Shown one piece after another: positions 62,463-64,000 of a stretch of 64,000 bases of DNA; position 1 is the stretch's first letter; every line of letters starts with the position of its first letter. Under the pieces are notes generated by a model that saw nothing but the letters and a program-made list of their open reading frames with translations, did no database searches and was not told where the DNA came from. A program made the translations under genes and the position numbers. Source of the stretch: Bacteroidetes bacterium UBA1941 (GTDB lineage: Bacteria; Bacteroidota; Bacteroidia; Chitinophagales; LD1); NCBI GenBank assembly GCA_002336805.1, contig DDEZ01000002.1, forward strand, positions 248,001-312,000, written 5' to 3'.

Positions 62463-64000
62463 ATGAAAAAGGCGATAACAATGATCCTGACACTCTGGCT
62501 GACGGCCGGGACACATGCGGCGGACTGGACCAACTTTTCCAACTTTGCCTCGGTGACTGCTGTGCATGAGAACGGGGGCAAGCTTTGGGTAGCAGGCCGC
62601 GGTGGCGTGATGGCGATAGATACCGCTACACTGCAAAAGACTTATTATGGCAAGACGGCTGGGCAGCTACCATCACTTATGATAGAAGACATGGCCTGTG
62701 CCATCAATGGGACCACCTGGATAGGCACCTACGACATGGGCCTGGTGCGTGTGAGCAATGGACAGCTTACCAATTTCCATTTCGCGGACTCTACCATCAG
62801 ACTGTATCATATAGCAGTAGACCGCTCCGGTATAGTCTGGTGTGCCACAGATGATGGCCTGTACAAAAATGACAATGGCACCTTCACAAAGATCAACTCG
62901 CCTGCGACACTCAGTGGCGGCTGGGATGTCAAGGTACTGCCAAACGGCAAGATACTGCTGGCTTCCAGCCAGCCGGTGGTCTACGATCCAGTGACTAACA
63001 CTTCCTATACGCAGCCTACCACAGTTTTCGCGTACAGCAACTCCACTATAGAGGTCAAAGATTCTAACTCCTACTATTTTGCCTCAGATCATGGTGGTAT
63101 CATATCTGTGCATGATACCACGGTGACAGACATTTCTGATACAACTGTCTCTGATGGCTTTAGTGCTGAGATCAGGCAGCTCAAAAAACTGGCTGATGGC
63201 ACGCTCCTGGCGCTGAGATCTGATGGCAAAGTCTTTGCCTTCGACGGTAGCCACTGGGCGCCGTACATTCACTCCGCCATAGCAGAAGGAGCGGAACCTA
63301 CGCTGCTTTTCCAAAGGAGCTCAGGGGAGATCCTGGCAGCTGGTACCTATCACGGCGGCCTGCTCAAGAGCCTGACAGGTGCCACTGATATATCTATACA
63401 GAAATTTGGTATCTGGTCTGATATGATCAATGCTGTGAAGGCAAAGAACGACCATGAGCTATGGATCATGGGCGGCACGCAGATCGGGCTGTATGACATC
63501 CATACGGCAAGCTTTGTGAGGGTAGATGAACTGCCCGGTGCTGTAGCCAGCAATAGTGGAGGTGTAGCCGCCTGGAATGGCACCTACATAGCCTACGGCT
63601 ATGGTCATCTGTACCAATGGGATGGTAGCGCCTGGCAATCCCTGGCACTGTCAGGTTTGCCATCTGGCAGCATCCTTAGTGCTGCCTCTGACACTAGCGG
63701 CAATCTCTACCTCGGTGGTATGAGCGGCCTGTATGTGGTTCGTGGCACCAATGTAACAGCATATACTGCTACCAATACTCCCGTCTTTAATAACAATGAC
63801 CTGATCCGGGACATTCATTTTGATGCAGCTGGTAATACTGTGTGGATGGCCACTGTGCACGGGATAGTCAAATATAGCGGCGGTGCATTCACCCTCATCA
63901 ATGGTACCAATACACCAGCTATACAAGGATACGACTATATACAGTCTATCTCTCAGGACCCTGCTGGCATGATGTGGTTTGGCACGGCATACGGCGGCAT
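62463..64000 (+). CDS. Two-component-regulator propeller protein (partial, C-terminus off the right edge)
   Basis: The frame is open from the ATG at 62463 to the window end, 512 residues visible. A signal peptide ends near THAA. The mature part is a beta-propeller of repeated units with blades ending in phrases such as TWIGTYDMGLVRVSNG, VWCATDDGLYKNDNG and MMWFGTAYGG, typical of regulator-propeller (reg_prop) domains. In Bacteroidota these often form the sensor of hybrid histidine kinases or a T9SS cargo protein; what follows is outside the window. It is divergent from the frameshifted gene. Confidence 0.88.
   Translation, partial: MKKAITMILTLWLTAGTHAADWTNFSNFASVTAVHENGGKLWVAGRGGVMAIDTATLQKTYYGKTAGQLPSLMIEDMACAINGTTWIGTYDMGLVRVSNGQLTNFHFADSTIRLYHIAVDRSGIVWCATDDGLYKNDNGTFTKINSPATLSGGWDVKVLPNGKILLASSQPVVYDPVTNTSYTQPTTVFAYSNSTIEVKDSNSYYFASDHGGIISVHDTTVTDISDTTVSDGFSAEIRQLKKLADGTLLALRSDGKVFAFDGSHWAPYIHSAIAEGAEPTLLFQRSSGEILAAGTYHGGLLKSLTGATDISIQKFGIWSDMINAVKAKNDHELWIMGGTQIGLYDIHTASFVRVDELPGAVASNSGGVAAWNGTYIAYGYGHLYQWDGSAWQSLALSGLPSGSILSAASDTSGNLYLGGMSGLYVVRGTNVTAYTATNTPVFNNNDLIRDIHFDAAGNTVWMATVHGIVKYSGGAFTLINGTNTPAIQGYDYIQSISQDPAGMMWFGTAYGG

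Overview
The window is chromosomal DNA of a member of the Bacteroidota, most likely of the Chitinophagaceae/Chitinophagales type. This rests on type IX secretion (T9SS) C-terminal sorting domains on two secreted proteins, two near-perfect Bacteroidota promoters (TTTG, 21 bases, TAnnTTTG), weak use of Shine-Dalgarno sites, a DUF3078 outer-membrane protein, a two-component-regulator propeller protein, a Bacteroidota-style HisB phosphatase domain, and a base composition near 50% GC. I see no rRNA, tRNA, CRISPR array, insertion sequence or prophage. The content is core genome plus one large glycan locus.

Region 1 (1-4659) is the left edge of a biosynthetic/glycan locus: a partial radical SAM protein, an acyl carrier protein translationally coupled to a FabH-like ketosynthase, a membrane GT2 glycosyltransferase, a GNAT acetyltransferase and a putative GT-A glycosyltransferase. 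Region 2 (4690-9693) holds a 1472-residue secreted repeat protein with a T9SS sorting signal, its terminator, and an AT-rich gap. Region 3 (9694-22321) is a surface-glycan locus: a GDP-mannose 3,5-epimerase-like enzyme, an SGNH hydrolase, asparagine synthase, a Wzt-like export ATPase, two phytanoyl-CoA dioxygenase-family oxygenases, a DegT aminotransferase, a sugar amidotransferase, a nitrilase-fold amidase, a NodU-type carbamoyltransferase and a glycosyltransferase. Together these would make and decorate (amino, amidino, carbamoyl) an exported polysaccharide.

Region 4 (22370-29533) has an omega-amidase-like enzyme, a membrane histidine kinase, and a tandem pair of large secreted paralogues of unknown function. 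Their shared C-terminus carries an HRGH / GSCGG pair resembling a clan CD (caspase/CHAT-like) cysteine peptidase dyad. Region 5 (29646-39119) contains purH and the cell-elongation set mreB-mreC-mreD-mrdA-rodA. The set is split between mreC and mreD by an Imm51-like gene and an antisense TlpA-type lipoprotein gene.

Region 6 (39120-47081) holds short palindromic repeats, a DUF3078 protein, rfaE2, dut, an O-antigen flippase, a MORN-repeat protein, an OmpR-type response regulator, a methyltransferase and an epimerase. Region 7 (47221-64000) holds a peptide-type ABC importer without its ATPases, two unknown envelope proteins, purQ, an MDR oxidoreductase, a 36-codon membrane microprotein, scpA, a YbjQ protein, a flippase-like membrane protein, a stand-alone HisB phosphatase domain, another T9SS cargo protein, a gene broken by a one-base frameshift, and a propeller protein running off the right edge.
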